DNA of 64,000 nt, from assembly GCF_026151205.1 (NCBI RefSeq), contig NC_087076.1, positions 4,487,902-4,551,901 on the forward strand, in the 5' to 3' direction. Position 1 is the first letter of the stretch; every line of letters begins with the position of its first letter. The notes beneath the pieces were generated by a model. It had not been told where the DNA came from. It did no database searches and saw only the letters and a list, made by a program, of their open reading frames with translations. This DNA is from Bolinopsis microptera. Lineage: Eukaryota; Ctenophora; Tentaculata; Lobata; Bolinopsidae. Below, piece after piece: positions 21,501-35,785 of this stretch. Both the position numbers and the translations under genes were made by a program.

Positions 21501-24500
21501 AGAGTACACACTGTCACTACACACTACACAGAGTACACACTGTTACTACACACTACACAGAGTACACACTGTCACTACACACTACACAGAGTACACACTG
21601 TCACTACACACTACACAGAGTACACACTGTCACTACACACTACACAGAGTACACACTGTCACTACACACTACACAGAGTACACACTGTCACTACACACTA
21701 CACAGAGTACACACTGTCACTACACACTACACAGAGTACACACTGTCACTTCACACTACACAGAGTACACACTGTCACTACACAGAGTACACACTCTCAC
21801 TACACACTGCACAGAGTACACACTGTCACTACACACTACACAGAGTACACACTGTCACTACACACTACACAGAGTACACACTGTCACTACACACTACACA
21901 GAGTACACACTGTCACTACACACTACACAGAGTACACACTGTCACTACACACTACACAGAGTACACACTGTCACTACACACTACACAGAGTAGACACTGT
22001 CACTACACACTACACAGAGTACACACTGTCACTACACACTACACAGAGTACACATTGTCACTACACACTACACAGAGTACACACTGTCACTACACAGAGT
22101 ACACACTGTCACTACACACTACACAGAGTACACACTGTCACTACACACTACACAGAGTACACACTGTCACTACACACTACACAGAGTACACACTGTCACT
22201 ACACACTACACAGAGTACACACTGTCACTACACACTACACAGAGTAGACACTGTCACTACACACTACACAGAGTACACACTGTTACTACACACTACACAG
22301 AGTACACACTGTCACTACACACTACACAGAGTACACACTGTCACTACACACTACACAGAGTACACACTGTCACTACACACTACACAGAGTACACACTGTC
22401 ACTTCACACTACACAGAGTACACACTGTCACTACACAGAGTACACACTCTCACTACACACTGCACAGAGTACACACTGTCACTACACACTACACAGAGTA
22501 CACACTGTCACTACACACTACACAGAGTACACACTGTCACTATACACTACACAGAGTACACACTGTCACTACACACTACACAGAGTACACACTGTCACTA
22601 CACAGTGCAGTACACAGAGTACACACTGTCACTACACACTACACAGAGTACACACTACACACTACACACTACACAGAGTACACACTGTCACCACACACTA
22701 CACAGAGTACACACTGTCACTACACACTACACAGAGTACACACTGTCACTACACACTACACAGAGTACACACTGTCACTACAAACTACACAGAGTACACA
22801 CTGTCACTACACACTACACAGAGTACACACTGTCACTACACAGTACACAGAGTACACACTGTCACTACACACTACACAGAGTACACACTGTCACTACACA
22901 CTACACAAAGTACACACTGTCACTACACACTACACAGAGTACACACTGTTACCACACACTACACAGAGTACACATTGTCACTACTCACTACACAGAGTAC
23001 ACACTGTCACTACACAGTACACAGAGTACACAATGTCACTACACAGTACACAGAGTACACACTGTCACTACACACTACACAGAGTACACACTGTCACTAC
23101 ACACTACACAGAGTACACACTGTCACTACACACTACACAGAGTACACACTGTCACTACACACTACACAGAGTACACACTGTCACTACACACTACACAGAG
23201 TACACACTGTCACTACACACTACACAGAGTACACACTGTCACTACACAGTACACAGAGTACACACTGTCACTACACACTACACAGAGTACACACTGTCAC
23301 TACACACTACACAGAGTACACACTGTCACAACACAGTGCAGTACACAGAGTACACACTGTCACTACACACTACACAGAGTACACACTGTTACTACACACT
23401 ACACAGAGTACACACTGTCACTACACACTACACAGAGTACACACTGTCACTACACACTACACAGAGTACACACTGTTACTACACACTACACAGAGTACAC
23501 ACTGTCACTACACACTACACAGAGTACACACTGTCACTACACACTACACAGAGTACACACTGTCACTACACACTACACAGAGTACACACTGTCACTACAC
23601 ACTACACAGAGTACACACTGTCACTACACACTACACAGAGTACACACTGTCACTACACACTACACAGAGTACACACTGTCACTACACACTACACAGAGTA
23701 CACACTGTCACTACACACTACACAGAGTACACACTGTCACTACACACTACACAGAGTACACACTGTCACTACACACTACACAGAGTACACACTGTCACTA
23801 CACACTACACAGAGTACACACTGTCACTACACACTACACAGAGTACACACTGTCACTACACACTACACAGAGTACACACTGTCACTACACACTACACAGA
23901 GTACACACTGTCACTACACACTACACAGAGTACACACTGTCACTACACACTACACAGAGTACACACTGTCACTACACACTACACAGAGTACACACTGTCA
24001 CTACACACTACACAGAGTACACACTGTCACTACACACTACACAGAGTACACACTGTCACTACACACTACACAGAGTACACACTGTCACTACACACTACAC
24101 AGAGTACACACTGTCACTACACACTACACAGAGTACACACTGTCACTACACACTACACAGAGTACACACTGTCACTACACACTACACAGAGTACACACTG
24201 TCACTACACACTACACAGAGTACACACTGTCACTACACACTACACAGAGTACACACTGTCACTACACACTACACAGAGTACACACTGTCACTACACACTA
24301 CACAGAGTACACACTGTCACTACACACTACACATAGTACACACTGTCACTACACACTACACAGAGTACACACTGTCACTACACACTACACAGAGTACACA
24401 CTGTCACTACACACTACACAGAGTACACACTGTCACTACACAGAGTACACACTGTCACTACACACTACACAGAGTACACACTGTCACTTCACACTACACA

Positions 24501-27500
24501 GAGTACACATTGTCACTACACACTACACAGAGTACACACTGTCACTACACACTACACAGAGTACACACTGTCACTACACACTACACAGAGTACACACTGT
24601 CACTACACACTACACAGAGTACACACTGTCACTACACACTACACAGAGTACACACTGTTACTACACACTACACAGAGTACACACTGTCACTACACACTAC
24701 ACAGAGTACACACTGTCACTACACACTACACAGAGTACACACTGTACCACACACTACACAGAGTACACACTGTCACTACACACTACACAGAGTACACACT
24801 GTCACTACACACTACACAGAGTAGACACTGTCACTACACACTACACAGAGTACACACTGTCACTACACACTACACAGAGTACACACTGTCACTACACACT
24901 ACACAGAGTACACACTGTCACTACACACTACACAGAGTACACACTGCTACTACACACTACACAGAGTACACACTGTCACTACACACTACACAGAGTACAC
25001 ACTGTCACTACACACTACACAGAGTACACACTGTCACTACACACTACACAGAGTACACACTGTCACTACACACTACACAGAGTACACACTGTCACTACAC
25101 ACTACACAGAGTACACACTGTCACTACACACTACACAGAGTACACACTGTCACTACACACTACACAGAGTACACACTGTCACTACACACTACACAGAGTA
25201 CACACTGTCACTACACACTACACAGAGTACACACTGTCACTACACACTACACAGAGTACACACTGTCACTACACACTACACAGAGTACACACTGTCACTA
25301 CACACTACACAGAGTACACACTGTCACTACACACTACACAGAGTACACACTGTCACTACACACTACACAGAGTACACACTGTCACTACACACTACACAGA
25401 GTACACACTGTCACTACACCTACACAGAGTACACACTGTCACTACACACTACACAGAGTACACACTGTCACTACACACTACACAGAGTACACACTGTCAC
25501 TACACACTACACAGAGTACACACTGTCACTACACACTACACAGAGTACACACTGTCACTACACACTACACAGAGTACACACTGTCACTACACACTACACA
25601 GAGTACACACTGTCACTACACACTACACAGAGTACACACTGTCACTACACACTACACAGAGTACACACTGTCACTACACACTACACAGAGTACACACTGT
25701 CACTACACACTACACAGAGTACACACTGTCACTACACACTACACAGAGTACACACTGTCACTACACACTACACAGAGTACACACTGTCACTACACACTAC
25801 ACAGAGTACACACTGTCACTACACACTACACAGAGTACACACTGTCACTACACACTACACAGAGTACACACTGTCACTACACACTACACAGAGTACACAC
25901 TGTCACTACACACTACACAGAGTACACACTGTCACTACACACTACACAGAGTACACACTGTCACTACACACTACACAGAGTACACACTGTCACTACACAC
26001 TACACAGAGTACACACTGTCACTACACACTACACAGAGTACACACTGTCACTACACACTACACAGAGTACACACTGTCACTACACACTACACAGAGTACA
26101 CACTGTCACTACACACTACACAGAGTACACACTGTCACTACACACTACACAGAGTACACACTGTCACTACACACTACACAGAGTACACACTGTCACTACA
26201 CACTACACAGAGTACACACTGTCACTACACACTACACAGAGTACACACTGTCACTACACACTACACAGAGTACACACTGTCACTACACACTACACAGAGT
26301 ACACACTGTCACTACACACTACACAGAGTACACACTGTCACTTCACACTACACAGAGTACACACTGTCACTACACAGAGTACACACTCTCACTACACACT
26401 ACACAGAGTACACACTGTCACTACACACTACACAGAGTACACACTGTCACTACACACTACACAGAGTAGACACTGTCACTACACACTACACAGAGTACAC
26501 ACTGTCACTACACACTACACAGAGTACACACTGTCACTACACACTACACAGAGTACACACTGTCACTACACACTACACAGAGTACACACTGTCACTACAC
26601 ACTACACAGAGTACACACTGTCACTACACACTACACAGAGTACACACTGTCACTACACACTACACAGAGTACACACTGTCACTACACACTACACAGAGTA
26701 CACACTGTCACTACACACTACACAGAGTACACACTGTCACTGCACACTACACAGAGTACACACTGTCACTACACACTACACAGAGTACACACTGTCACTA
26801 CACACTACACAGAGTACACACTGTCACTACACACTACACAGAGTACACACTGTCACTACACACTACACAGAGTACACACTGTCACTACACAGTACACAGA
26901 GTACACACTGTCACTACACACTACACAGAGTACACACTGTCACTACTCACTACACAGAGTACACACTGTCACTACACACTACACAGAGTACACACTGTCA
27001 CTACACACTACACAGAGTACACACTGTCACTACACACTATACAGAGTACACACTGTCACTACACAGAGTACACACTGTCACTACACACTACACAGAGTAC
27101 ACACTGTCACTACACACTACACAGAGTACACACTGTCACTACACACTACACAGAGTAGACACTGTCACTACACACTACACAGAGTACACACTGTCACTAC
27201 ACACTACACAGAGTACACACTGTCACTACACACTACACAGAGTACACACTGTCACTTCACACTACACAGAGTACACACTGTCACTACACACTACACAGAG
27301 TACACACTGTCACTACACACTACACAGAGTACACACTGTCACTACACACTACACAGAGTACACACTGTCACTATACACTACACAGAGTACACACTGTCAC
27401 TACACACTACAAAGAGTACACACTGTCACTACACACTACACAGAGTACACACTGTCACTACACACTACACAGAGTACACACTGTCACTACACACTACACA

Positions 27501-27742
27501 GAGTACACATTGTCACTACACACTACACAGAGTACACACTGTCACTACACACTACACAGAGTACACACTGTCACTACACACTACACAGAGTACACACTGT
27601 CACTACACACTACACAGAGTACACACTGTCACTACACACTACACAGAGTACACACTGTCACTACACACTACACAGAGCACACACTGTCACTACACACTAT
27701 ACAGAGTACACACTGTCACTACACAGTGCTGTACACAGAGTA
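18546..27742 (+). repeat. 29-bp minisatellite, about 9.2 kb (about 315 units)
   Basis: Tandem copies of a 29-bp unit: cacactgtcactacacacta followed by cacagagta. Variants include agtgcacag or agtacacag replacements, 22-bp units missing 7 bp, ttcaca and ctctcac substitutions, and agagtagac, which makes a stop codon. Stretches such as 18900-20300 and 23500-26300 are nearly invariant, while 20400-23350 is mixed. The strand is poor in G. Because 29 is not a multiple of 3 and the unit has no stop in any + frame, very long frames appear (up to 2,298 codons). They all spell the same 29-residue cycle and are not considered genes. There are no spacers, so this is not CRISPR. Confidence 0.97.
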
Positions 27743-27759
27743 CTGATACTACTCTGAGA

Positions 27760-27908
27760 CAGGGACAAAAGGAAATCGCGGCATGTACGGAATCGCGATT
27801 TTTCCCATTATTTGCGACAAATTTTATGTATAGTTTAATGTATAGTCTGTTAAAATTCGCGGTATCGCGATTTTTGGCCAAAATAATCGCGAAATCCTTT
27901 TGTCCCTG
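27760..27908. mobile_element. hAT-like MITE, 149 bp
   Basis: 21-bp terminal inverted repeats with two mismatches, starting cagggacaaaagga, and an 8-bp TSD ctctgaga at 27752-27759 and 27909-27916. TIRs starting CAGGG with an 8-bp TSD are typical of hAT elements. The interior holds inner atcgcgatttt repeats and no coding frame. It lies 17 bp beyond the minisatellite. Confidence 0.85.
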
Positions 27909-28153
27909 CTCTGAGATATTGTACCGATACATTTCACTCTCTATCTCGGACTAAGAGGCATGTGCTACATAATATATTATGTGTTATATAGTTATATATG
28001 CTTAATACATTTTACACTCTGCCTGTAGGTAGAACATATGTTACAATTAATATACATTACGCTAAAATATAATTTAACATGTGTATCGTTAACGCCGTTC
28101 ATATAATATATAGAATCTATTCTTATACTTTAATATAATTTGTAACTAAATAT

Positions 28154-28847
28154 GGGGGGGGGGGGGGGCCAACCATATTAAAGTATATTAAAGTATATCC
28201 CCGGGTCAAAATCGGAAAAAATCCTACATTTTAATATACTTTAATATACCTACAATTAGAAGATTTATATTCTTCGTTAAGATTTACATGATGAACTATA
28301 TTTTTCACTCAGATTCGCAAGATAAGCCTGTTTTAGGACTAGTACATGAATTTCCATCCAGATTGGTCAAAAATTGGCTGAGCTATGAGCTTTAAAAAAT
28401 ATGCCCATATTTGGGCATACGCTTTTGCCCAAATTCACTTTTGCCCAAATTCGATAAAATTTCAATATTTTTTAATGAGACTAACTCTATGTGAAAGATA
28501 TAACTCAGTGTTTGTTGAATATAGTGGATACTAAGTAAAAAGACCTCCATGAACAAAATTGGGAAAATTGCACATAATATCTCGGTTCGGAATACTAGCC
28601 AAAATGACTTCATTAAAATTGAAATAACTCCATCAGTTTTCAATATTTTTTCAAGAACTTTTTGGAATCGATTAAGAATTGCATTTCAAGCTTATTTTGG
28701 GCAACAATTTTTGATGTAGGTCTAAGGAGATAGGGATATATTAAATTATATTGTAGGTATATTAAAGTATATTAAAGTATATCCCCGGGTCAAAATCGGG
28801 AAAAATCCTACATTTTAATATACTTTAATATGGTTGGCCCCCCCCCC
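28154..28847. mobile_element. Non-autonomous element with G-run TIRs, copy 1
   Basis: Starts with 15 G and ends with 10 C. Inside these, the TIR ccaaccatattaaagtatat continues to about 30 bp in inverted orientation. A 6-bp TSD aaatat lies at 28148-28153 and 28848-28853. Subterminal blocks beginning ccccgggtcaaaatcgg occur as direct repeats near both ends (28199, 28784). The interior holds a small gcccatatttgggc palindrome near 28402 and no coding frame. It is nearly identical to 43328-44034. Confidence 0.85.
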
Positions 28848-28853
28848 AAATAT

Positions 28854-30000
28854 AATTTTTAATACAGAAGTTAAATTTAAAACGAACCCTCCGGGGCGTT
28901 TCAGTTGACCAAGGGCAATATCAAATAACTTGAGTCAGAGTTAGAGCTTATTTCAGGTCCGTCAAGCAGAACGGTTGAGTCATTGGATTCTCCTCCTAAA
29001 AGTTCTTATCTGAAGATGACATGGTGAACGGTTTATCGTGTGTCCTTCCTTGTGGTGAAAGAAACTAGACTCCGCCACCTCCCAGCACGACAGGCATTAA
29101 AGGGGACACTATCTTTTTAACTCCGACAACATTCTGAGTCACTCACTGAATTGCTGACTGCGTCAAACATTTTCCCAGCCTCCAGTAAGATAGATGAAGT
29201 TTAGGCAGTGTGGTGGGTATCTCGCCTTCTGTCCAAAAAGATAAGACACTATTCATGCCATGTCAAAGCAGAAAGACTTGTGAAGAACAGTCAAGAATTT
29301 CTTGTGAGGTATTTTTTTGGTCCCTTGTATAATTCTACTTGATGAATTGTCAATGGACTGCCAAAGGAAAATCATTGGTTTTCTTAGAAAGTTAATTTTT
29401 GATTTCGATGTTTTTCATTTCTGTTCAGCACTCTGTTTTATTTTTTCACCTTCTCAAAATCGAAAGTCTTGAAAAATATACGATTTTCTTCAAACTGTCC
29501 AGAGAGATGGGTGTAAGGGTGACATTCTGTGCAGGTTTGGATTAATTTATATGTGCCAAATTCGAGATATCACATCAAACACAAGAAAATATCCCATAAT
29601 CAGTGAATTCTACGGAATGCAATACTATTTTCTTCAAACTTTCCATTATTTATATAATAAGATGGGTATAAGAGTGACAAAATTGATTCATAGAAATTTG
29701 TCCAAACTTTCACATTATTTAAATCTTCAACCCTCACTATCTATACTCCTATTATACCATATATTCAGATCAAGAGAAAATCTGAAATTCTTCTATGTTA
29801 TTGCTTAAAACGCTCAATTTTCGTCCTTGCAATTTGGAACAGTTTAGTCGAGTTGTTAAGTTAGAATAAGGTAGAATAATACTGGCAGTAGCTCAATAAT
29901 AGGCAAACTACATGATGGCCTGATGGAGTGATGAGTCATGAGGGCAAGATTCACATCCACCACCCTGGAGCTCCGCGACAGTACACCCTCAGAGGTGTCA
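28854..30000. other. Unclassified non-coding sequence
   Basis: No supportable gene, RNA or terminal repeats. Short frames here lack any recognisable motif. Confidence 0.4.
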
Positions 30001-30060
30001 CCCTCTGCGAGAGCACGTTTCCTTGATTTTTGTAGGGGATTTGTAGGGGATTTGACCCTT

Positions 30061-31389
30061 GTAGGGGATTTATGTTCCGGGGTATTTGGAACAGGTTTAG
30101 GGGTTTAAATAGTTAGTACCTGTCCCAAACCATCAAGAAAATCAAGTTTCGACCTCCCAACCCACTCAGGCCACTCCCAGGGGCCACGCCCATCCCAAAA
30201 TAGCTGAAATCCAGGTAAAATCAAGATCGAAAATCTTTACCCCTGTAGGGGATTTATGTTCCGGGGTATTTGGAACAGGTTTAGGGGTTTAAATAGTTAG
30301 TACCTGTCCCAAACCATCAGAAAAATCAAGTTTCGACCTCCCAACCCACTCAGGCCACTCCCAGGGGCCACGCCCATCCCAAAATAGCTGAAATCCAGGT
30401 AAAATCAAGATCGAAAATCTTTACCCCTGTAGGGGATTTATGTTCCGGGGTATTTGGAACAGGTTTAGGGGTTTAAATAGTTAGTACCTGTCCCAAACCA
30501 TCAGAAAAATCAAGTTTCGACTTCCCAACCCACTCAGGCCACTCCCAGGGGCCACGCCCATCCCAAAATAGCTGAAATCCAGGTAAAATCAAGATCGAAA
30601 ATCTTTACCCCTGTAGGGGATTTATGTTCCGGGGTATTTGGAACAGGTTTAGGGGATTAAATAGTTAGTACCTGTCCCAAACCATCAGAAAAATCAAGTT
30701 TCGACTTCCCAACCCACTCAGGCCACTCCCAGTGGCCACGCCCATCCCAAAATAGCTGAAATCCAGGTAAAATCAAGATCAAAAATCTTTACCCCTGTAG
30801 GGGATTTATGTTCCGGGGTATTTGGAACAGGTTTAGGGGATTAAATAGTTAGTACCTGTCCCAAACCATCAGAAAAATCAAGTTTCGACCTCCCAACCCA
30901 CTCAGGCCACTCCCAGGGGCCACGCCCATCCCAAAATAGCTGAAATCCAGGTAAAATCAAGATCGAAAATCTTTACTCCTGTAGGGGATTTATGTTCCGG
31001 GGTATTTGGAACATGTTTATGTGGTTTAATAGGTAGGACCTGGCTCAAACAATCAGAAAAACCAAGTTTCGACCTTTTGACCCACTCAGGCCACTCCCAG
31101 GAACAATGTGCAACTATTTGTAGGGGATTTGGAATCAGTGTCAAATCCCCTACAAATCCAGACTGAGAATCTTTACCCCTGTAGGGGATTTATTTTCCGG
31201 GGTATTTGGAATTTGTTTAGGTGGTTTAATTGTTGGTATCTGCCCCAAACCATTAAAAAAAATCAATTTTCGATCTCTCAGCCCACTCAGGCCACTCCCT
31301 GGGGCCACGCTCATCCAAAAATATCTGAAAATCCCATAAAACCCAGACTGAGAATCTTTACCACCGTATGCGATTTGTGTTCCAGGGTA
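30061..31389 (+). repeat. E1 left array of 184-bp repeats
   Basis: Units starting gtaggggatttatgttccgg recur at 30061, 30245, 30429, 30613, 30797 and 30981 (exactly 184 bp apart), then at 31181 in an expanded variant. Each carries gtttcgacctcccaacccac and ggccacgcccatcccaaaat. The unit around 31100-31180 contains an inner inverted pair of gtaggggattt boxes. Confidence 0.95.
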
Positions 31390-32036
31390 TTCTTTTTGGT
31401 ATGACTTACTATCACCACTCATTCAAGGAATATGTTAAATCAAATAATATTCATGCTCATTTTTTTCGAATGAAGGTTCATTATCGCATTTATTTGATAG
31501 TTTTGATTATCAGATCAAGCCAAACTTTATGGAATTGTATTTGGCCATTCAAATTACGTTCGATCTGAAAAAATGAGAGTTGTAGCTTCTCAGTTGACCG
31601 AGATCCGAGGCATAACGAGTTTATTAATTACGTGTGATCAAGTGATTGGATTACCAGTTCAGGTGATTAGGCGACCCCGTTAAATTGCAAGGGAACCCAA
31701 TTAAGGTGTCCTATCACATAATCACCCAATCAATTTTGTTAACGAGATACATAAAATGCTTGATAACTTCGTCATTTCAAATCCGTTTGGCCTCAATTTT
31801 TCAGATCAGATGCACCAATTAACTATCTACAGTAATCTGAAATAAATGGGCGTCTAGCATGTCCGGAAAGAACAATATAGGTGATTTAATATTATATGCA
31901 TATGGACGTAATAGTTACAGCATGTCATCTGCAAAGTTACAGGTCCATAATATGAAACACGGTGGTGGTATAAACTATAAGACACAACGTATGTAACGTT
32001 ACTTTTGCCCCACCCCACCCCATGTAACTTTTCTGG
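31389..32036 (+). mobile_element. Decayed mariner-like MITE, copy A, in the E1 centre
   Basis: Homologous to 38129-38906 from attctttttggtatgactta through catctgcaaagttaca. Terminal repeats are degenerate. It lies where the repeat arms of E1 change orientation. Confidence 0.65.
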
Positions 32037-35000
32037 GTTAGGCGTGGCCCCTGGGAGCGGCCTAAGTGGGTCAAGATGTTGAAACTCGGTTTTTCTGATG
32101 GTTTGGGTCAGGTACTACCCATTTTTAAATAAAAACATGTTCCAAATACCCTGGAACATAAATCCCCTACAGGGGTAAAGATTTTCGATCTTGATTTTAC
32201 CTGGATTTCAGCTATTTTGGGATGGGCGTGGCCCCTGGGAGTGGCCTGAGTGGGTTGGGAAGTCGAAACTTGATTTTTCTGATGGTTTGGGACAGGTACT
32301 AACTATTTAAACCCCTAAACCTGTTCCAAATACCCCGGAACATAAATCCCCTACAGGGGTAAAGATTTTCGATCTTGATTTTACCTGGATTTCAGCTATT
32401 TTGGGATGGGCGTGGCCCCTGGGAGTGGCCTGAGTGGGTTGGGAGGTCGAAACTTGATTTTTCTGATGGTTTGGGACAGGTACTAACTATTTAAACCCCT
32501 AAACCTGTTCCAAATACCCCGGAACATAAATCCCCTACAGGGGTAAAGATTTTCGATCTTGATTTTACCTGGATTTCAGCTATTTTGGGATGGGCGTGGC
32601 CCCTGGGAGTGGCCTGAGTGGGTTGGGAGGTCGAAACTTGATTTTTCTGATGGTTTGGGACAGGTACTAACTATTAAAACCCCTAAACCTGTTCCAAATA
32701 CCCCGGAACATAAATCCCCTACAGTGGTAAAGATTTTCGATCTTGATTTTACCTGGATTTCAGCTATTTTGGGATGGGCGTGGCCCCTGGGAGTGGCCTG
32801 AGTGGGTTGGGAGGTCGAAACTTGATTTTTCTGATGGTTTGGGACAGGTACTAACTATTTAAACCCCTAAACCTGTTCTAAATACCCCGGAACATAAATC
32901 CCATACAGTGGTAAAGATTTTCAATCTTGATTTGTCCTGGATTTAAGTTGTTTTGGGATGGGCGTGGCCCCTGGGAGCGGCCTGAGTGGGTCAAGATGTT
33001 GAAACTCGGTTTTTCTGATGGTTTGGGACAGGTACTAACTATTTAAAACCCTAAACCTGTTCCAAATACCCCGGAACATAAATCCCCTACAGGGGTAAAG
33101 ATTCTCAGTCTGAATTTGTAGGGGATTTGACACGGATTTCAAATCCCCTACAAATAGTTGCGCATTGTTCCTAGGAGTGGCCTGAGTGGGTTGGGGGTCG
33201 AAACTTGATTTTTCTGATGGTTTGGGACAAGTACTAACTATTTAAACCCCTAAACATGTTCCAAATACCCCGAAACATAAATCCCCTACAGGGGTAAAGA
33301 TTTTCGATCTTGATGTTACCTGGATTTCAGCTATTTTGGGATGGGCGTGGCCCCTGGGAGTGTCCTGAGTGGGTTGGGAGGTCGAAACTTGATTTTTCTG
33401 ATGGTTTGGTACAGGTAATAACTATTTAACCACCTAAACATGTTCCAAATACCCTGGATCATAAATCCCCTACAGGGGTAAAGATTCTCAGTCTGAATTT
33501 GTAGGGGATTTGACACGGATTTCAAATCCCCTACTAATAGTTGCGCATTGTTCCTAGGAGTGGCCTGAGTGGGTTGGGGGGTCGAAACTTGATTTTTCTG
33601 ATGGTTTGGGACAGGTACTAACTATTTAAACCCCTAAACATGTTCCAAATACCCCGGAACATAAATCCCCTACAGGGGTAAAGATTTTCGATCTTGATGT
33701 TACCTGGATTTCAGCTATTTTGGGATGGGTGTGGCCCCTGGGATCGGCCTGAGTGGGTTTGGAGGTCGAAACTTGATTTTTCTGATGCTTTGGGACAGGT
33801 ACTAACTATTTAAACCCCTAAACCTGTTCCAAATACCCCGGAACATAAATCCCCTACAGTGGTAAAGATTTTCGATCTTGATTTTACCTGGATTTCAGCT
33901 ATTTTGGGATGGGCGTGGCCCCTGGGAGTGGCTTGTGTGGGTTGGGAAGTCGAAACTTGATTTTTCTGATGGTTTTGGACAAGTACTACTCATTTTTACA
34001 CAAAAACATGTTCCAAATACCCCGGAACATAAATCCCCTACAGGGGTAAAGATTTTCGATCTTGATTTTACCTGGATTTCAGCTATTTTGGGATGGGCGT
34101 GGCCCCTGGGAGTGGCCTGAGTGAGTTGGGAGGTCGAAACTTGATTTTTCTGATGGTTTGGGACAGGTACTAACTATTTAAACCCCTAAACCTGTTCCAA
34201 ATACCCCGGAACTTAAATCCCCTACAGTGGTAAAGATTTTCGATCTTGATTTTACCTGGATTTCAGCTATTTTGGGATGGGCGTGGCCCCTGGGAGTGGC
34301 CTGAGTGGGTTGGGAGGTCGAAACTTAATTTTTCTGATGGTTTGGGACAGGTACTAACTATTTAAATCCCTAAACCTGTTCCAAATACCCCGGAACATAA
34401 ATCCCCTACAGGGGTAAAGATTTTCGATCTTGATTTTACCTGGATTTCAGCTATTTTGGGATGGGCGTGGCCCCTGGGAGTGGCTTGAGTGGGTTGGGAA
34501 GTAGAAACTTGATTTTTCTGATGGTTTTGGACAGGTACTACCCATTTTTACACAAAAACCTGTTCCAAATACCCCGGAACATAAATCCCCTACAGGGGTA
34601 AAGATTTTCGATCTTGATTTTACCTGGATTTCAGCTATTTTGGGATGGGCGTGGCCCCTGGGAGTGGCCTGAGTGGGTTGGGAGGTCGAAACTTGATTTT
34701 TCTGATGGTTTGGGACAGGTACTAACTATTTAAACCCCTAAACCTGTTGCAAATACCCCGGGACATAAATCCCCTACAGGGGTAAAGATTTTTGATCTTG
34801 ATTTTACCTGGATTTCAGCTATTTTGGGATGGGCGTGGCCCCTGGGAGTGGCCTGAGTGGGTTGGGAGGTCGAAACTTGATTTTTCTGATGGTTTGGGAC
34901 AGGTACTAACTATTTAAACCCCTAAACCTGTTCCAAATACCCTGGAACATAAATCCCCTACAGTGGTAAAGATTTTCGATCTTGATTTTACCTGGATTTC

Positions 35001-35785
35001 AGCTATTTTGGGATGGGCGTGGCCCCTGGGAGTGGCCTGAGTGGGTTGTGAGGTCGAAACTTAATTTTTCTGATGGTTTGGGACAGGTACTAACTATTTA
35101 AACCCCTAAACCTGTTCCAAATACCCCGGAACTTAAATCCCCTACAGTGGTAAAGATTTTCGATCTTGATTTTACCTGGATTTCAGCTATTTTGGGATGG
35201 GCGTGGCCCCTGGGAGTGGCCTGAGTGGGTTGGGAGGTCGAAACTTGATTTTTCTGATGGTTTGGGACAGGTACTAACTATTTAAACCCCTAAACCTGTT
35301 GCAAATACCCCGGAACATAAATCCCCTACAGGGGTAAAGATTTTTGATCTTGATTTTACCTGGATTTCAGCTATTTTGGGATGGGCGTGGCCCCTGGGAG
35401 TGGCCTGATTGGGTTGGGAGGTCGAAACTTGATTTTTCTGATGGTTTGGTACAGGTAATAACTATTTAACCACCTAAACATGTTCCAAATACCCCGGATC
35501 ATAAATCCCCTACAGGGGTAAAGATTCTCAGTCTGGATTTGTAGGGGATTTGACACGGTTTTCAAATCCCCTACAAATAGTTGTGCATTGTTCCTGGGAC
35601 TGCCTGAGTGGGTCAAGAGGTCGAAACTTGGTTTTTCTGATTGTTTGGGTCAGGTTCTTCATATCTAATCACCAAATCATGTTCTAAATACCACGGAACA
35701 TAAATCCCCTACAGGGGTAAAGATTCTCAGTTTGTATTTTAGGGGACTTCAGCTATTTTGGGATGGGCGGCCTGAGTGGGGTTGG
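32037..35785 (-). repeat. E1 right array of 184-bp repeats, inverted
   Basis: About 20 units in reverse orientation to the left arm, recognised by aaatcccctacaggggtaaa at intervals near 184 bp from about 32160 to 35710. Variants: cagtggtaaag, and expanded units with paired boxes at about 33100, 33490 and 35530 that match the 31100 variant of the left arm. Confidence 0.95.

Noticed and set aside
18546-27742. CRISPR-like array (29-bp repeats)
   Set aside because: Units are contiguous with no spacers, and the context is eukaryotic.
20425-27757. Reading frames of up to 2,298 codons in the 29-bp array
   Set aside because: They arise because the repeat has no stop in any + frame. All frames overlap, share one 29-residue cycle and end only where a unit variant makes TAG. 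No gene signals.
30902-35616. 80-codon frames repeated through the E1 arms
   Set aside because: Each is the same frame through the 184-bp repeat, ended by unit variants; no coding signal.
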